From CAYZJV01 sp964473245 (GTDB lineage: Bacteria > Spirochaetota > Spirochaetia > Sphaerochaetales > Sphaerochaetaceae), in NCBI GenBank assembly GCA_964473245.1, contig CAYYOL010000002.1:49026-113025 (forward strand): 64,000 bases of DNA, in the 5' to 3' direction. Below the pieces are notes generated by a model, which saw only the letters and a program-made list of their open reading frames with translations, ran no database searches and was not told where the DNA came from. The translations under genes were made by a program, and so were the position numbers. This document shows, piece after piece, positions 37,101 through 44,186 of this stretch. Numbering within the stretch: position 1 is the first letter of the stretch; the number at the start of each line of letters is the position of its first letter.

Positions 37101-37205
37101 AATACGTCTGCGGTGAGTTCGATTGCCGGTGAGAAGATGCTTGAACGGGAGTCGAAGAAGAGCGAGCGTTTACGTGGTGTGAAGCCGATCAGACTTCCTT
37201 TGTAG
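34173..37205 (+). CDS. PreP-like M16C metalloprotease
   Basis: 1010-residue zinc peptidase of the M16C family (presequence protease/Cym1, falcilysin), a clam-shaped peptidasome that degrades unfolded peptides. Inverted zinc motif HIIEH at 76-80 (H76, E79, H80), followed by SLLKGSANTFMNAMTYPDYTVYP typical of the family. Four homologous domains over about 1000 residues match the usual size. No signal peptide, so probably cytoplasmic. GTG start at 34173 follows AGGAGG. The last 17 bp overlap the convergent [FeFe]-like gene. Confidence 0.92.
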   Translation: MSEQEAEQRRNLMPGDELHGFILESIDVLEDYHGYGYFFRHRISGMEVYHVANEDPENFFGFIFKTPPVNDCGTPHIIEHCLLAGSERYPVRDPFMSLLKGSANTFMNAMTYPDYTVYPAASPLEKDFSHLFSVYADAVFSPLLREETFWQEGIRITADESGELKFDGVVFNEMLGELSDHDSIVGRQSIRSLYPDTPYFFESGGDPEHIIRLNYRQFAGYYASHYHPSNCRLFLYGDQDVTKRLALLDDRYLSDMSAMSISGPTLLAKPWNKPKTVSVTSPAQGDLQQNNDATVTVSWATTCVEDPIEVLTLTTLVDILLGNPGAPLYKAIIDSHLSKDISQISGMDTSFRQMPFTVGFKGIDPARAQEAEQLVLDTLTTIVKQGIPTSLVQNAIKRQEFQLQEITGDAPMGLRAMSRAVRGWLQGKAPHVTVGVRSSLLKLKQMVDEAAQQDGALFAENERGYFEQWIQKNLLDNPHRCLLIVKPDGAHNRMLEQSLNQRLDEVKASLGKDGLEQLQEHTRRFEQFEAQKDSPEALATIPVLRKEDLPETIRTLPQQLQSIAGVPVYVQGMDSNGIVYTDGLFSAGSLNESEQLLLPLFVRLLHMTGVNGVPYDEMAVRIRQTMGGLYFFLESSSMLTESDVSRSGLVFRMKSLARDHEASLKLLSEILSHADVANPERIGAVVNDLVSDFESNVAGSGQLFASQRASSHFSPVLWQNELWNGIAQWLHLVKLDIEDHETVTRLGEELTSLQRKLIDRDRLIMHLCTDDSLLDEAATRMIGFAESLHASTGLVKSGAEQLIPFTEEQASSVELFTIPSSVSFSALVCRAAEPVDPVQTHETVLAHIITTNHLWEQVRGVGGAYGVSAHVDVLERLFAFSSYRDPRVEGTLQDFVSVLERIAEHGVQQELLDSAIVSIIARELRPLYPKNASMIAFRRALYEISDTFRAERRSWTLETTVDDIRRAAKTLLQSIENTSAVSSIAGEKMLERESKKSERLRGVKPIRLPL

Positions 37206-38541
37206 TGTTCGAAGCCGGAGGTTGCACGACATCTCCCCACACTCTTGCGAGGTGGTTCAGACCGTGAGGGTCCTTCATCTTTAGGACCATACATCGGCGA
37301 ATACTGACATTCCCCCGCGCGATATCCTCAGCAAGTGCTCTACAGGTGGGACTTCCGCAGAGTCCGCAATCTATTCCCGGCAATACCTCGGTTATCTGAC
37401 GAACCTTCTCCATCTTCTTCAGCGCCATCGTCATGTCGATGTCGAGTTGAAGCGAGTGTTTTGCCGTGATTCTATCCACTTTCAGATTGTGAATGAGGTG
37501 CTCGCCGAGTGATAGGATCTCCTGTTGCCACTTTTCACTCAGTTCTTTCGGGAGTGTCTTGGCGTGGTGCTTGATCCGTTCGGTGGCGAGGAAACGGTTT
37601 CTCGGAGTGAGTATGCCACCTGTGCATCCTGTATCGCATGCTCGTAACTCAAGAAAGTCGATATTCTCGTGTCGCTCATCCTCGACCAGCTCGAGGAACT
37701 CGATTACGTTGTGAATTTCGTCTATCGAGAGTGTTCTCCCCTTCATGCTTGCGCTCTCTCCCTTCGTGAGACTCCAAAGGAATGCTCCAGAGGTTATAGT
37801 GGGAGGGGCCCACCTTCGCTCTGCATCTTTGGCACGTGGCGGCTGCTGCGCTAGGTGAGTCTGCATGTAGTTAAATACAGAGTCGAGATTCAATCCACCT
37901 TGGATGAGACCTTCGGTAGCAGATCCCGGAGTCTTGATCTGGGCATACTTTGCAGCACAGGGGGTGATATAGAACACACCAATCGAATCGGTGGATGCGC
38001 CCTGCTGTTCCAGAGCAACCCGTGCGTAGAGTGCTGCAATCTGAGCAGGGGTCCGCATGAGGTTTACATTGGGCAGAAGCGAAGGGTAGCGGAGTTGGAT
38101 AAGTCGCACGACTGCCGGACAGTATGATGAGACGACCGGATGCTCGTCGGCATATACACTGATTCGGTTGCCGAGTGTTCGCAGTATGTCCACGCCGAAC
38201 TCAGCATAGTAGACATGGGTGAATCCGATAGCGTGCAGTGCGTCGATCATGTCATCTTCGGTTACAGTCTCTTCGAACTGACCTATCATGAGCGATGGGA
38301 CGATTGCCACTCGATATCGGTATGTGAAGATCTGATCAAAATCGCTCTGCTCGATCATGATTGCTTGGTGAGGACAGACATCCATACATTGGCCGCAGTC
38401 GACACACCGTTCGGGGTCCACCTGAGCTTTCCCTCCGGTTATTCGGATGGCTTCGGTAGGGCACCGTTTCATACAGTGTGTGCAGCCGCGACACAACTCT
38501 CTATTGACCGTGAGAGTATGATGAAATGGTCTGTCAGGCAT
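37189..38541 (-). CDS. [FeFe]-hydrogenase-like iron-sulfur protein, probable sensor
   Basis: 450 residues. Two [4Fe-4S] ferredoxin motifs (C17, C20, C23, C27 and C46, C49, C52, C56) precede a hydrogenase large-subunit-like domain. The H-cluster cysteines are matched by C141 (SSYCPAV), C195 (TPCAAK), C302 and C306 (ACDTGC). The extra proton-relay cysteine of catalytic enzymes (TSCCP) is replaced by Y140. A C-terminal four-cysteine Fe-S motif follows (C392, C395, C400, C417). Such proteins lie beside DRTGG and anti-sigma-like ATPase genes in clostridia and spirochaetes and are regarded as hydrogen or redox sensors (group C/HydS type). True hydrogenase activity is doubtful. Overlaps the upstream ATPase gene by 8 bp. 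Confidence 0.8.
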   Translation of the reverse strand: MPDRPFHHTLTVNRELCRGCTHCMKRCPTEAIRITGGKAQVDPERCVDCGQCMDVCPHQAIMIEQSDFDQIFTYRYRVAIVPSLMIGQFEETVTEDDMIDALHAIGFTHVYYAEFGVDILRTLGNRISVYADEHPVVSSYCPAVVRLIQLRYPSLLPNVNLMRTPAQIAALYARVALEQQGASTDSIGVFYITPCAAKYAQIKTPGSATEGLIQGGLNLDSVFNYMQTHLAQQPPRAKDAERRWAPPTITSGAFLWSLTKGESASMKGRTLSIDEIHNVIEFLELVEDERHENIDFLELRACDTGCTGGILTPRNRFLATERIKHHAKTLPKELSEKWQQEILSLGEHLIHNLKVDRITAKHSLQLDIDMTMALKKMEKVRQITEVLPGIDCGLCGSPTCRALAEDIARGNVSIRRCMVLKMKDPHGLNHLARVWGDVVQPPASNTTKEV

Positions 38542-38965
38542 TTGATTCCCCTTCGTTCAATGCAAAGTGCATGTTGATCCGTGTAGGGCTGTTTTCGCCG
38601 GTATCGATTGAGAGCCGATCTGCATTCTTCCGGATGTTCGAAAGTCCCATTCCGGCTCCGAAGCCCATCTCCCGAACCTCAGGTGTCGCGGTAGACCACC
38701 CTTCGGTCATTGCCAGTTCGAGATCGGGTATTCCCGGACCTGTATCTGCAACAACGATCTCGACCGAATCTGGTTCAATTACGCAGGAGATCTCACCGCC
38801 GAATGAGTGCGCTACGACGTTGACTTCGGCCTCGTAAAGAGCAACGATGATCCTCTTGATATGTACGGGAGCAATGCCCAGTTTCTTCATAATGCCCTTC
38901 ACAGTACTTGAGACGTTTCCTGCATTCGAGAAGTCGCCGGCTCTCACCTCGTATGAGACGTGCAT
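38534..38965 (-). CDS. Anti-sigma-factor-like ATPase (HATPase_c)
   Basis: 143 residues from ATG 38965, which follows GAGGAA. GHKL fold with the N-box YEAEVNVVAHSF, G1 ADTGPGIPD and G2 GFGAGMGLSNIRKNADRL, similar to RsbW/SpoIIAB serine kinases. A partner sigma factor, anti-anti-sigma protein and PP2C phosphatase are not encoded nearby. Placed between the DRTGG gene (10-base gap) and the [FeFe]-like gene (8 bp overlap), so probably transmits the sensor state. Confidence 0.85.
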   Translation of the reverse strand: MHVSYEVRAGDFSNAGNVSSTVKGIMKKLGIAPVHIKRIIVALYEAEVNVVAHSFGGEISCVIEPDSVEIVVADTGPGIPDLELAMTEGWSTATPEVREMGFGAGMGLSNIRKNADRLSIDTGENSPTRINMHFALNEGESNA

Positions 38966-38975
38966 GCGCGGTTCC

Positions 38976-39320
38976 TCAATAGACCGGTTTGAGGCCATTG
39001 CCGAAGAGCAGGCCACTGGACCGGAACATGGAGTAAGGAGTGGTGATGACGGTTATGCCGTGCTCCTTCGCGAGATCGACCATAGTCTTGGTCGGTTTCT
39101 TGTTCCGCACGAACAATATCTGCAGAATATCCGACATTTCAGCGGTCCTGATTGCCTGATTGTTCGACAGTCCGGTGATAAGGAGGATATCATCCTCAAG
39201 CAGTGTCAGGACATCGCTCATCAGATCAGATGCGAAACCGAGGTGGACCTCCCGGTCCAGAGACTCTTCTCCACATAATACGGTTCCGTTCACTATCTCA
39301 ACCACTTCCTTCAACGTCAT
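38976..39320 (-). CDS. DRTGG-domain protein
   Basis: 114 residues from ATG 39320, supported by AAGGAG and by the typical DRTGG opening MTLKEVVEIVNGTVL; an earlier start at 39362 is rejected. The domain body includes LGFASDLMSDVLTL, DDILLITGLSNNQAIRTAEM and ILFVRNKKP. DRTGG domains are ligand-binding or regulatory folds also found in phosphotransacetylase. First gene of the sensor operon; divergent from glpK. Confidence 0.85.
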   Translation of the reverse strand: MTLKEVVEIVNGTVLCGEESLDREVHLGFASDLMSDVLTLLEDDILLITGLSNNQAIRTAEMSDILQILFVRNKKPTKTMVDLAKEHGITVITTPYSMFRSSGLLFGNGLKPVY

Positions 39321-39338
39321 ATGAGCTCCTTGGCGCAA

Positions 39339-39369
39339 AGTATACCATGGCATTGCACGCATGTGTCAA
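39339..39369 (-). promoter_or_regulatory. Promoter of the DRTGG/ATPase/[FeFe] operon
   Basis: Minus strand: perfect TTGACA (39364-39369) and TATACT (39339-39344) with a 19-base spacer (18 if GTATAC is taken). The start codon lies about 20 bases beyond, with AAGGAG between. Confidence 0.6.
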
Positions 39370-39414
39370 ACTACCCGTGCCAAATTACCTGTGGCGGGTT
39401 TTTCCGTTTCCCGA

Positions 39415-39443
39415 TATACTGTACCATGACGTTCACCTTATGA
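39415..39443 (+). promoter_or_regulatory. glpK -10 box and five-codon open frame
   Basis: TATACT (39415-39420) without a recognisable -35. Five bases later an ATG (39426) opens the frame M-T-F-T-L, whose TGA at 39441-39443 overlaps the GAGGAGG ribosome site of glpK. Either chance or a translated mini-leader. Confidence 0.4.
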
Positions 39444-39453
39444 GGAGGCTTTT

Positions 39454-40980
39454 GTGAAATACGTTGGAGCGTTGGACCAAGGAACTACCAGTACTCGATT
39501 CATCCTATTCGATCAGGCGGGGAATCCGAAGGCTTCACACCAGATGGAACACGAGCAGATCTTTCCACAACCGGGTTGGGTTGAACACGATCCGGATGAA
39601 ATTTGGAGAAACTGTGAGGAAGTGATCGAGCAGACGCTCAAAAAAGTACGAGCCACCTATAGAGATATTGCAGGCATAGGCATAACCAATCAGCGTGAGA
39701 CCATAGTTGCCTGGGAACCGGAGACCGGTCGGGTCCGGTACAACGCCATCGTATGGCAGGACCTGCGGAGTTCCGATGCAATCGAAGAGCTCAAGCAACG
39801 GATAGATGTAGGGCTACTGCAGAAGCGATCCGGTCTTATCCCGAGCCCCTACTTCTCAGCATCGAAGATCGCTTGGATGTTGGAGCATGTGGATCATCTT
39901 CGTGAAGATGCAGAAGAGGGACGGGTGGTCTTTGGCACCATGGACAGCTTTCTTGTGTGGAATCTGACCGGAGGTCCGGGGAAGGGTGTCGTGGTGACCG
40001 ATGTCACCAATGCCTCACGCTATATGCTCATGGATATCGAGTCTTTGGCATGGGATCCATGGCTTCTCGAGCTCTTTTCTATACCAAGTGCGAGTCTTCC
40101 TACTATTGTGAACTCCTTTGGCGAGGTATACGGACACACCGATGCACACGGACCTCTGAAAGGAGCAGTCCCAGTCTGTGGTATACTTGGAGACCAGCAG
40201 GCGGCACTGTTCGGACAAGCCTGCTTTTCGACCGGTCAGGGTAAGAGCACCTATGGTACCGGTTGCTTTCTGCTGGTGAACACCGGAGAGACCCCCACGG
40301 TGAGTAGTCGTGGACTGCTTACCACGGTAGCCTACCGGGAGGCGGGAAAGCCTGCACGATATGCCCTTGAGGGGTCTATTGCAGTCGCTGGTTCGCTTGT
40401 TCAGTGGGTGAGGGACAATCTCAAGATCGTGAAGAGTGCTCCCGAGGTGGACACGCTTGCTGAATCGGTACCGGATTGCGGCGGGGTCTATATTGTTCCC
40501 GCCTTCAGCGGGTTGTTCGCCCCATACTGGAGAAGCGATGCTCGGGGAGTGATAGCGGGACTCACCGGTTATGCGACTGCAGCACATATCTGCAGAGCAG
40601 CATTGGAGTCGACCGCGTTTCAGACCAAGGACATTTTCGATGCCATGGCAGTCGATTCTGGTATAGACATGGAGGTCCTCAAGGTCGATGGTGGGCTCAC
40701 GAACAGTCGACCCCTCATGGAGTTCCTTGCCGATCTGCTCGGGATTCCCGTTATTAGACCGCAAGTGGTGGAAACGACTGCGCTGGGAGCCGCCTATGCT
40801 GCTGGCTTGTCGAGTGGATTCTGGAAGTCTTTCGAAGAGTTGTCCAAGCATTGGAAGGAGAAGTCCCGGTGGGTTCCTGCCATGGATGACACGGTTCGAA
40901 AGGAGAAGATCCTCTTCTGGAACAAGGCTGTTCAGCGTACACTCGACTGGGTAAACGAAGACGAAACGGAAGAGAGGTAG
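39454..40980 (+). CDS. glpK: Glycerol kinase
   Basis: Phosphorylates glycerol to glycerol-3-phosphate. 508 residues, the standard FGGY-kinase length. Starts YVGALDQGTTSTRFILFD (phosphate-1 loop) and holds the conserved GITNQRETIVAWE, the GILGDQQAALFGQACF region, TYGTGCFLLVNTG and LKVDGGLTNSRPLMEF. GTG start at 39454 after GAGGAGG. The c-di-AMP operon begins nine bases after its stop, so glpK may be transcribed with it. No glpF or glpD is adjacent. Confidence 0.97.
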   Translation: MKYVGALDQGTTSTRFILFDQAGNPKASHQMEHEQIFPQPGWVEHDPDEIWRNCEEVIEQTLKKVRATYRDIAGIGITNQRETIVAWEPETGRVRYNAIVWQDLRSSDAIEELKQRIDVGLLQKRSGLIPSPYFSASKIAWMLEHVDHLREDAEEGRVVFGTMDSFLVWNLTGGPGKGVVVTDVTNASRYMLMDIESLAWDPWLLELFSIPSASLPTIVNSFGEVYGHTDAHGPLKGAVPVCGILGDQQAALFGQACFSTGQGKSTYGTGCFLLVNTGETPTVSSRGLLTTVAYREAGKPARYALEGSIAVAGSLVQWVRDNLKIVKSAPEVDTLAESVPDCGGVYIVPAFSGLFAPYWRSDARGVIAGLTGYATAAHICRAALESTAFQTKDIFDAMAVDSGIDMEVLKVDGGLTNSRPLMEFLADLLGIPVIRPQVVETTALGAAYAAGLSSGFWKSFEELSKHWKEKSRWVPAMDDTVRKEKILFWNKAVQRTLDWVNEDETEER

Positions 40981-40989
40981 AAGGAACGA

Positions 40990-41805
40990 ATGTTCACGAC
41001 ACTCGCAACGACCATATGGCAATGGCTCTCCCCTATAGTACAGATAGGGGTGCTTACCTATGTCTTCTACCGATTCCACAAGGCGGTCGCCCAGACCAAG
41101 GCTCAGCAGATTGCCAGGATCGTATTCGTCCTCATTGGTATCTACAGTCTATCACGACTTTTGAATCTCACGGTCTTCCTCTGGCTATATAAGTATCTGA
41201 CCATACCGATTGTGATCTTCACCTGCGTCGTGTACCAACCAGAGCTGAGGCGAGCGTTCACGCAGCTGTTCAGTGGAAGGAGCAAGCTGTTTCGCATGGG
41301 TTCGCAGACAACAGCTGAACAGATCGATGTCATTCTCAATGCATGCAATGTGCTCGTCTCCAAGAACAGGGGGGCACTGATAGTCTTTACGAGGCATCTC
41401 GGAATCAAAGGAGTCCTCGACACCGGCACGAGACTCAACGCGGACCTCTCCTCTGCGTTGATTCTTACTGTTTTCGATCACGACACACCGCTTCACGATG
41501 GGGCGCTGGTGGTCCAAGGTGGGAAAATCCTTGCCGCCGGGTGTTATCTGCCACTGAGTGAACAGACAGACATAAAGAAGAGTTTCGGAACTCGACACCG
41601 AGCGGCACTCGGCCTTGCAGAGGAGTCTGATGCCATTGTACTCATAGTCTCTGAGGAGACCGGAGCGATCAGTCTGACGTATAATGCGAATCTCTACTAC
41701 GATCTCGATACCCCCACAGTGAAGAGAATGCTCCTCGCACTCTTCAGTTATCACGATATAACTCCACAGGATATGACGGAGGTGTCCGCAGATGAAGCTG
41801 AGTAG
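40990..41805 (+). CDS. cdaA: Diadenylate cyclase CdaA
   Basis: Membrane-bound synthase of the second messenger c-di-AMP. 271 residues: three N-terminal helices (about 10-30, 38-55, 58-75) and then the DAC domain. Substrate and metal motifs: D170-G171-A172 in HDGALVVQGG and R202-H203-R204 in GTRHRAALGLAEESDA. CdaR follows with a 14 bp overlap, the usual regulator pair. In this setting c-di-AMP probably governs potassium and osmotic balance; the effectors are not in the window. Confidence 0.96.
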   Translation: MFTTLATTIWQWLSPIVQIGVLTYVFYRFHKAVAQTKAQQIARIVFVLIGIYSLSRLLNLTVFLWLYKYLTIPIVIFTCVVYQPELRRAFTQLFSGRSKLFRMGSQTTAEQIDVILNACNVLVSKNRGALIVFTRHLGIKGVLDTGTRLNADLSSALILTVFDHDTPLHDGALVVQGGKILAAGCYLPLSEQTDIKKSFGTRHRAALGLAEESDAIVLIVSEETGAISLTYNANLYYDLDTPTVKRMLLALFSYHDITPQDMTEVSADEAE

Positions 41806-42235
41806 TATGTGGCGGTCGCTTCTTGAAAACTGGCCGATAAAGGTTATCTCATTGCTCCTTGCCATCAGTGTCTATCTGGTAATCTCCTATGCGACTCTCG
41901 ATACACGGAGGGTGGAAGTTCCGCTGCATGTGGTTGTTCCCGTCGGATACGAGGCAACCAGTACCATTCCCGATTCGGTCACACTGGTTATCCGAACCGA
42001 TGAGCGATACATCGGAATGATCGATCCTACCGCAGTAACGGCAATAGCCGACTTCTCAGCTGTCTCCCAGGATGGAGTTGCCACGGTTCCGGTACTGCTC
42101 GAAGCCGATTCTTCGTTCGTTGATATCGAGGTTTCGTTCACATCCGAACCGGAACTGGTAAAGATTTTTTTCCGCAGACTGGATCGCCCGAAACAGGCTG
42201 AGGAACAAGATTTGTCGGGTGGGATAGCGCTGTGA
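41792..42235 (+). CDS. cdaR: CdaR/YbbR-domain regulator, short form
   Basis: 147 residues with one N-terminal membrane helix (WPIKVISLLLAISVYLVISYATL, about 14-36) and what looks like a single YbbR repeat (VEVPLHVVVPVGYEATSTIPDSVTLVIR). CdaR of Bacillus carries four YbbR repeats, so this is a much reduced version. It should sit in the periplasmic side and modulate CdaA. Overlaps cdaA by 14 bp and acpS by 4 bp (GTGA). Confidence 0.8.
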   Translation: MKLSSMWRSLLENWPIKVISLLLAISVYLVISYATLDTRRVEVPLHVVVPVGYEATSTIPDSVTLVIRTDERYIGMIDPTAVTAIADFSAVSQDGVATVPVLLEADSSFVDIEVSFTSEPELVKIFFRRLDRPKQAEEQDLSGGIAL

Positions 42236-42630
42236 CAAAGGAGAGAATACGAGGTATCGGTGTGGATGCGGTCGCTGTCGAGCGGATGGATACTCGGCGA
42301 ATGAGTGCCCATGTATTGCGTCGCCTATTCCACGAGCGTGAGTACCAAGAGGCAATGACGCTCCCTGAAGAGCGGAGAGCAGAGTATTTGGCATCTCGAT
42401 TCGCAGCGAAAGAGGCTCTTGTAAAGGCGCTCGGAACTGGGTTTCGAGGAATCGCACCAAGAGATATCGCTGTTGTGGTCGATCGGCTCGGTCGTCCATC
42501 GATAACAGTCGAGTCCACGGTGAGACAGGCTCTGCACCTAGATTCGATGATCATACACCTCTCTATGACCCATGAGCGTTCGCTTGCTCTCGCATTCGTG
42601 GTATTGGAGGAGCGCGATGGCTCGCTCTGA
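42232..42630 (+). CDS. acpS: Holo-[acyl-carrier-protein] synthase
   Basis: Transfers the phosphopantetheine arm from CoA to acyl carrier protein. 132 residues, the AcpS size. GIGVDAVAVERM holds the metal-binding D12, and FAAKEALVKALGTG carries the catalytic glutamate and lysine. GTG start overlaps the cdaR stop. The next gene starts 14 bp before its stop, so the block is tightly coupled. Confidence 0.95.
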   Translation: MTKERIRGIGVDAVAVERMDTRRMSAHVLRRLFHEREYQEAMTLPEERRAEYLASRFAAKEALVKALGTGFRGIAPRDIAVVVDRLGRPSITVESTVRQALHLDSMIIHLSMTHERSLALAFVVLEERDGSL

Positions 42631-43432
42631 TTGGAAACGTCCCACCACATTCCCACTTTCACCCGGCCATCGAAGAATCAGGTTGCTTCTGAGTTATGAC
42701 GGTTCGGGATTCTCTGGTTGGCAACGGCAAAAAACAGAGCGCAGTGTGCAGGAGGAGATCGAGAAGGCTCTTTTCAAGATGATTGGTGAGCATGTACGTG
42801 TACAGGGCTCAGGAAGGACAGATGCGAGAGTGCACGCTCTTGGTCAGGTGGCACACTTCGACATTGTGAACCAGCGTGTCCCTGCTGAGGCTTTCGCCAT
42901 AGCCCTCAATCAACGGCTTCCGCACGAGGTGAGAATAATCGAAAGCAGCCAGGTCACCGACCAGTTCCATGCCCGTTTCACATCGATCTGTCGGGAGTAT
43001 CGGTACTTTGTAAAGGAGTATGCCCACTACACTCCGTTCGATAGAGGACGGGTCTGCAGAGTGAAGCGCTTCCCTCCGATCGATCTGCTCAACGCCTATG
43101 CTGCATATATCGTGGGAACTCACGATTTCACCACATTCGCAGCTGCTGCGGATCAGAGTGAGTCGAAGGTCCGAGACATCTACACCAGCCATTTTTCGTT
43201 TGAAGAGTCCCAATGGGGAGGAAGGTTGCTCATGTATACGGTTCAAGGGAACGCGTTTCTCATGCACCAGGTCCGCTCCATGGTGGGGACTATGTTGCAG
43301 TTGGGAGAAGATCTCGAGCCACCTGAGGAGTTCGGTCGACGCCTAGAGGCTCGAGACCGCTTCAGAGCAGGAAAGACAGCCCCTCCAGACGGCCTGTTCC
43401 TGTATAGGATAGATTATGATGATCCACAATGA
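42617..43432 (+). CDS. truA: tRNA pseudouridine(38-40) synthase TruA
   Basis: Modifies U38-40 in the anticodon arm of tRNAs. 271 residues from ATG 42617, chosen because GGAGG lies just upstream; earlier in-frame starts fall within acpS. Catalytic D69 in GSGRTDARVHALGQ. Other TruA blocks: LLSYDGSGFSGWQRQ, RQYRYFVK-like REYRYFVKEY, FTTFAAAADQ and FLMHQVRSMVGTMLQ. Overlaps acpS by 14 bp and the glycosylase gene by 17 bp. Confidence 0.96.
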   Translation: MARSDWKRPTTFPLSPGHRRIRLLLSYDGSGFSGWQRQKTERSVQEEIEKALFKMIGEHVRVQGSGRTDARVHALGQVAHFDIVNQRVPAEAFAIALNQRLPHEVRIIESSQVTDQFHARFTSICREYRYFVKEYAHYTPFDRGRVCRVKRFPPIDLLNAYAAYIVGTHDFTTFAAAADQSESKVRDIYTSHFSFEESQWGGRLLMYTVQGNAFLMHQVRSMVGTMLQLGEDLEPPEEFGRRLEARDRFRAGKTAPPDGLFLYRIDYDDPQ

Positions 43433-44183
43433 TAATGAACAGAAAAGGAAGGGAGTCGAGACCACACTCGAGCGTACGTGGAACCTGTTCGATGCAGTGC
43501 AGCACTATGTGTCAGATGAGGCCTCCCCAGGATACGATCGTCCAGATTTCGCAGCTCGTGCCCAAGAGTTGGTCCCAGATTCGCAGGATGAGTCGAGAAG
43601 GGTGCTCGACCGGGCAAACCTCGAGAAGGTTGCAGAGTTGATTCACTCGTGTACGAGTTGTCAGCTCTCTTTGACACGAGTCCATGCAGTTCCCGGTGAA
43701 GGGGTACTCAATGCACGTCTCATGGTCATTGGTGAAGGACCTGGAGCCGATGAAGATACCACGGGGAAGCCATTCGTCGGTCGTGCGGGCAAGTATCTCG
43801 ATGCATGGCTGAGCGCGATCAATCTTTCACGTACAGAGAATACCTATATTACAAATATTGTGAAATGCAGACCGCCGGGGAACAGGGATCCGCTCCCCGA
43901 GGAGGTACAGGCATGTCTTCCCTATCTGAAACGGCAGATAGCTCTGGTCAAACCGGATGCGATACTCTGTCTCGGTCGTGTCGCTGCACATGTCCTGTTG
44001 AGTCGAGAGGATGCGCTACGGGATCTGCGGGCTGTGATCCATCGATTCGAAGGTATTCCGCTGGTGGTCACGTATCACCCTGCAGCGGTGCTTCGGAACC
44101 TGCAATTGCGCGCACCGGTATGGGACGATCTGAAACGGGTTGCCGAGCTTGTGGGTATGCCGCTGAACCGGACTGGGAGGTAG
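43416..44183 (+). CDS. Family 4 uracil-DNA glycosylase (iron-sulfur type)
   Basis: Removes uracil from DNA. 255 residues with the four [4Fe-4S] cysteines C79, C82, C151 and C167 (CTSCQL; KCRPPGNRDPLPEEVQAC). The active-site stretch is GEGPGADEDTTGKPFVGRAG and the DNA-binding histidine loop is VVTYHPAAVLRN. An N-terminal 65-residue acidic/polar extension precedes the catalytic domain. Starts inside truA. This class is typical of thermophiles and many anaerobes but also spirochaetes and clostridia. Confidence 0.94.
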   Translation: MMIHNDNEQKRKGVETTLERTWNLFDAVQHYVSDEASPGYDRPDFAARAQELVPDSQDESRRVLDRANLEKVAELIHSCTSCQLSLTRVHAVPGEGVLNARLMVIGEGPGADEDTTGKPFVGRAGKYLDAWLSAINLSRTENTYITNIVKCRPPGNRDPLPEEVQACLPYLKRQIALVKPDAILCLGRVAAHVLLSREDALRDLRAVIHRFEGIPLVVTYHPAAVLRNLQLRAPVWDDLKRVAELVGMPLNRTGR

Positions 44184-44186
44184 CGT

